Assembly (NCBI RefSeq): GCF_008693075.1
Contig: NZ_VXKJ01000043.1
Location: 1-64,000 of the forward strand
Direction: 5' to 3'
Source of the DNA: Corynebacterium phocae
GTDB taxonomy: Bacteria > Actinomycetota > Actinomycetes > Mycobacteriales > Mycobacteriaceae
Length of the DNA: 64,000 nucleotides
The notes below the pieces were generated by a model that was given only the letters and a program-made list of their open reading frames with translations, was not told the DNA's origin and ran no database searches. Below are positions 62,013 to 64,000 of the stretch, one piece after another. Numbering within the stretch: the stretch's first letter is position 1; each line of letters starts with the position of its first letter. A program made the translations under genes and the position numbers.

Positions 62013-64000
62013 ATGAAAAGAATTGATATCGACGACGTCCGCCCGTCCATCTCTGGGGGACTTCCCACCAAGGCGGTAGTGGGGGAAGTAGTTCCCGTTA
62101 GCGCCCTGGTGTGGCGCGAGGGCCACGACGCCGTGGCAGCAACCCTCTCCGTATGGCCGGCCTTTGGCGGCACCGTCTCCGACATCACCATGAAGGTTGA
62201 TCCGCACAACCCCGACCGCGTCCATGCCGTGTTTACCCCCGGCACCACCGGCCAGTGGTTCTTCCGCGTGGACGCCTGGAGTGACCCGGTAGCCACGTGG
62301 CGCAACGCGGTGACTAAGAAGATGGCCGCGGGGCAGACCGCGGCGGAGTTGGCCAATGATCTAGCCGCGGGCCACGAGTTGCTCTCCCGCGCCGCACTGC
62401 AGACGCCCAGCGAGGAAGCAAATCTACTTTTCGATGCCGCCCGGGCACTGCGCGACGACACCCTTCCGGTGGAAATCCGCACGCGACCCGCGCTGTCCGA
62501 GGAGGTAACCGACGTCCTGCGCCGCTACCCCGTGCGCGATCTCATCACCGAAGGCGAAATTCAAAAAGTCTACGTTGAGCGCAACAAGGCCCTCTACAGC
62601 TCGTGGTACGAGCTATTCCCGCGCTCTACCGGCGGCGTTGATAAAGACGGGCAACCCGTCCACGGCACCTTTGCAACCACCAAGAAAGCGCTGGGCCGCG
62701 TTGCCGCCATGGGCTTTGACACCGTCTACTTCCCGCCCATCCACCCCATCGGCGAAATCCACCGCAAGGGCCGGAACAACTCCGTGGTGGCAGAACCAGG
62801 AGACGTGGGATCCCCCTGGGCCATCGCGGACCATAACACCACGCACCCCGAGCTAGGGACCATGGAGGAGTTCAAGGATCTAGTCACCTATGCGGACTCC
62901 TTGGGGTTAGAAGTAGCCCTCGACCTTGCCCTCCAGGCCGCCCCGGACCACCCCTGGGCAGAAAGCAACCCGGAATTCTTCACGGTCTTGGATGATGGCA
63001 CCATCGCGTACGCGGAAAACCCGCCCAAGAAATACCAAGACATCTACCCTCTAAACTTTGACAACGCCCAGCGGGAGATTTACCGCGCGGTCTACAAGAT
63101 GGTCATGCGCTGGGTGGGCGCCGGGGTGAGAACGTTCCGCGTGGATAACCCGCACACCAAACCCACCGCTTTCTGGGCCTGGCTCATCCACAAGGTTCAT
63201 TCCACCAACCCGGAGGTCATCTTCCTCGCAGAGGCATTTACGCGCGTGCCCCGCCTGCTGGGGCTGGCCAAAGCCGGCTTTAGCCAGTCCTATACCTACT
63301 TCACCTGGCAGACCACCAAGGCGGACCTGACCAAATTCGCCCAACTACACCTAGACCAGGCCGATATCTGCCGCCCGCACCTATTTGTCAACACCCCCGA
63401 CATCCTGCACGAGTCCCTACAAACCGGCGGCCGCGCCATGTTTGCCATCCGCGCCACCCTCGCTGCCACCCTGTCCCCGCTGTGGGGCGTGTACTCCGGG
63501 TTCGAACTCTACGAGCACCGGGCTGACAAACCGGGATCCGAGGAATACCTGGACTCCGAAAAATACGAGCTCCGCCACCGGGATTTCCAGGCCGCCGTCA
63601 ATTCCGGTGACTCGCTGGAGCCCTACATCACCCGGCTCAACCGGATCCGCCAGGACAACCCCGCCCTGCAGCAACTGCGCACCCTGCGGTTCCACCACGT
63701 TGACAACGAGCAGGTGATGGCATACTCCAAGACCGACCCCGCAACGGGCAACGCAGTGCTGGTGGTCATCAACTTAGACCCGCGCAATACCCAGGAAGCC
63801 ACCGTCCACCTAGATATGACAGCACTTGGACTCAACCACGGGGACAGCTTTGAGGTCCGCGACAACATCACCGGGCAGACCTACACCTGGTCCGACCGCA
63901 ACTTCGTACGGCTGTGCCCACAAGGCGACGTAGCGCACATCTTCACGCTGCCCACCGTCAAACGCGAACTGCGCAAGCCCCTAGCGTGGCGCCGGATCGC
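62013..64000 (+). CDS. glgE: Alpha-1,4-glucan:maltose-1-phosphate maltosyltransferase, 3' end outside the window
   Basis: GlgE transfers maltose from maltose 1-phosphate to glucan. An N-terminal beta-sandwich (LPTKAVVGEVVPVSALVW) is followed by a GH13 barrel: FDTVYFPPIHPIGEIHRKG, VALDLALQAAPDHPW, the nucleophile Asp378 in FRVDNPHTKP, and acid-base Glu407 in EVIFLAEAFTR. The frame is open to the window end (662 codons), near the usual length of about 670, so only the last few residues are missing. TAGGCT (62000) ends 7 bases before the ATG, suggesting a leaderless message. Confidence 0.96.
   Translation, partial: MKRIDIDDVRPSISGGLPTKAVVGEVVPVSALVWREGHDAVAATLSVWPAFGGTVSDITMKVDPHNPDRVHAVFTPGTTGQWFFRVDAWSDPVATWRNAVTKKMAAGQTAAELANDLAAGHELLSRAALQTPSEEANLLFDAARALRDDTLPVEIRTRPALSEEVTDVLRRYPVRDLITEGEIQKVYVERNKALYSSWYELFPRSTGGVDKDGQPVHGTFATTKKALGRVAAMGFDTVYFPPIHPIGEIHRKGRNNSVVAEPGDVGSPWAIADHNTTHPELGTMEEFKDLVTYADSLGLEVALDLALQAAPDHPWAESNPEFFTVLDDGTIAYAENPPKKYQDIYPLNFDNAQREIYRAVYKMVMRWVGAGVRTFRVDNPHTKPTAFWAWLIHKVHSTNPEVIFLAEAFTRVPRLLGLAKAGFSQSYTYFTWQTTKADLTKFAQLHLDQADICRPHLFVNTPDILHESLQTGGRAMFAIRATLAATLSPLWGVYSGFELYEHRADKPGSEEYLDSEKYELRHRDFQAAVNSGDSLEPYITRLNRIRQDNPALQQLRTLRFHHVDNEQVMAYSKTDPATGNAVLVVINLDPRNTQEATVHLDMTALGLNHGDSFEVRDNITGQTYTWSDRNFVRLCPQGDVAHIFTLPTVKRELRKPLAWRRI

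Overview
The window looks like a chromosome segment of a Corynebacterium species. Diagnostic signs are the LysE/LysG lysine export pair, ilvBNC with an attenuator-type leader, ilvD beside a small PH-domain membrane protein, gatCA/gatB with pfkA, and a glgE-ABC-NUDIX-methyltransferase-etfBA-cysteine desulfurase block, an order I recall from Corynebacterium glutamicum. Base composition is G+C-rich, GTG starts are frequent, and several promoters appear to give leaderless mRNAs.

Region 1 (about 1-19402) is a prophage. Apart from the repressor and integrase at its right end, all genes run on the minus strand. Read in transcription order from about 17.6 kb downwards they are: a Cro/XRE-like regulator, a densely structured non-coding interval (16962-17386) with two tRNA-like elements and several hairpins, an excisionase-like protein, small proteins, a YqaJ exonuclease/RecT recombination pair, SSB, a replication protein, RusA, an HNH nuclease, and the head module (terminase candidates, a ParB-methyltransferase broken by a frameshift, large terminase, portal, a RapZ-C-like protein, a P-loop/prohead-protease fusion, and the HK97 major capsid). 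The capsid gene is cut off by the end of an insertion sequence at about position 97, so no tail, lysis or right-arm genes are visible. The repressor (17774-18124) and tyrosine integrase (18203-19402) face right. The integrase stop codon lies 10 bases from the ilvC stop codon, so the prophage probably sits at the 3' end of ilvC.

Region 2 (19413-34727) holds branched-chain amino-acid synthesis (ilvC, ilvN, ilvB with leader peptide and attenuator, ilvD), a MarR/ArsR-type regulator with a membrane protein, a GT87-type mannosyltransferase, a DoxX protein, a glutathionyl-hydroquinone-reductase-like protein, lysG/lysE, a DUF222-HNH endonuclease and a YkvI-like transporter.

Region 3 (34817-50504) holds gatB, pfkA, an MFS drug transporter, a siderophore-interacting flavoprotein, gatA/gatC, an ACT-domain protein, a HAD phosphatase, a CstR-like regulator, ligA, brnQ, a DnaQ-like exonuclease, and an AAA+ ATPase preceded by an array of TTTCTCG repeats. 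Three genes in regions 2 and 3 end inside short tandem repeats that include the stop codon.

Region 4 (50501-64000) holds a MetE-like protein overlapping mnmA, a spermidine-synthase-like protein, a TPM-domain protein, a secreted GH25 lysozyme, a cysteine desulfurase, etfA/etfB, a methyltransferase, a NUDIX protein, an ABC ATPase and glgE, which runs off the right edge.

The most noteworthy items are the structured tRNA-like region of the prophage, the RapZ-C-like gene beside the kinase/protease fusion, the C8 frameshift exactly at the methyltransferase catalytic motif, the shared SSB-type C-terminal tip on the phage replication protein, and the AAA+ gene with its upstream repeats.
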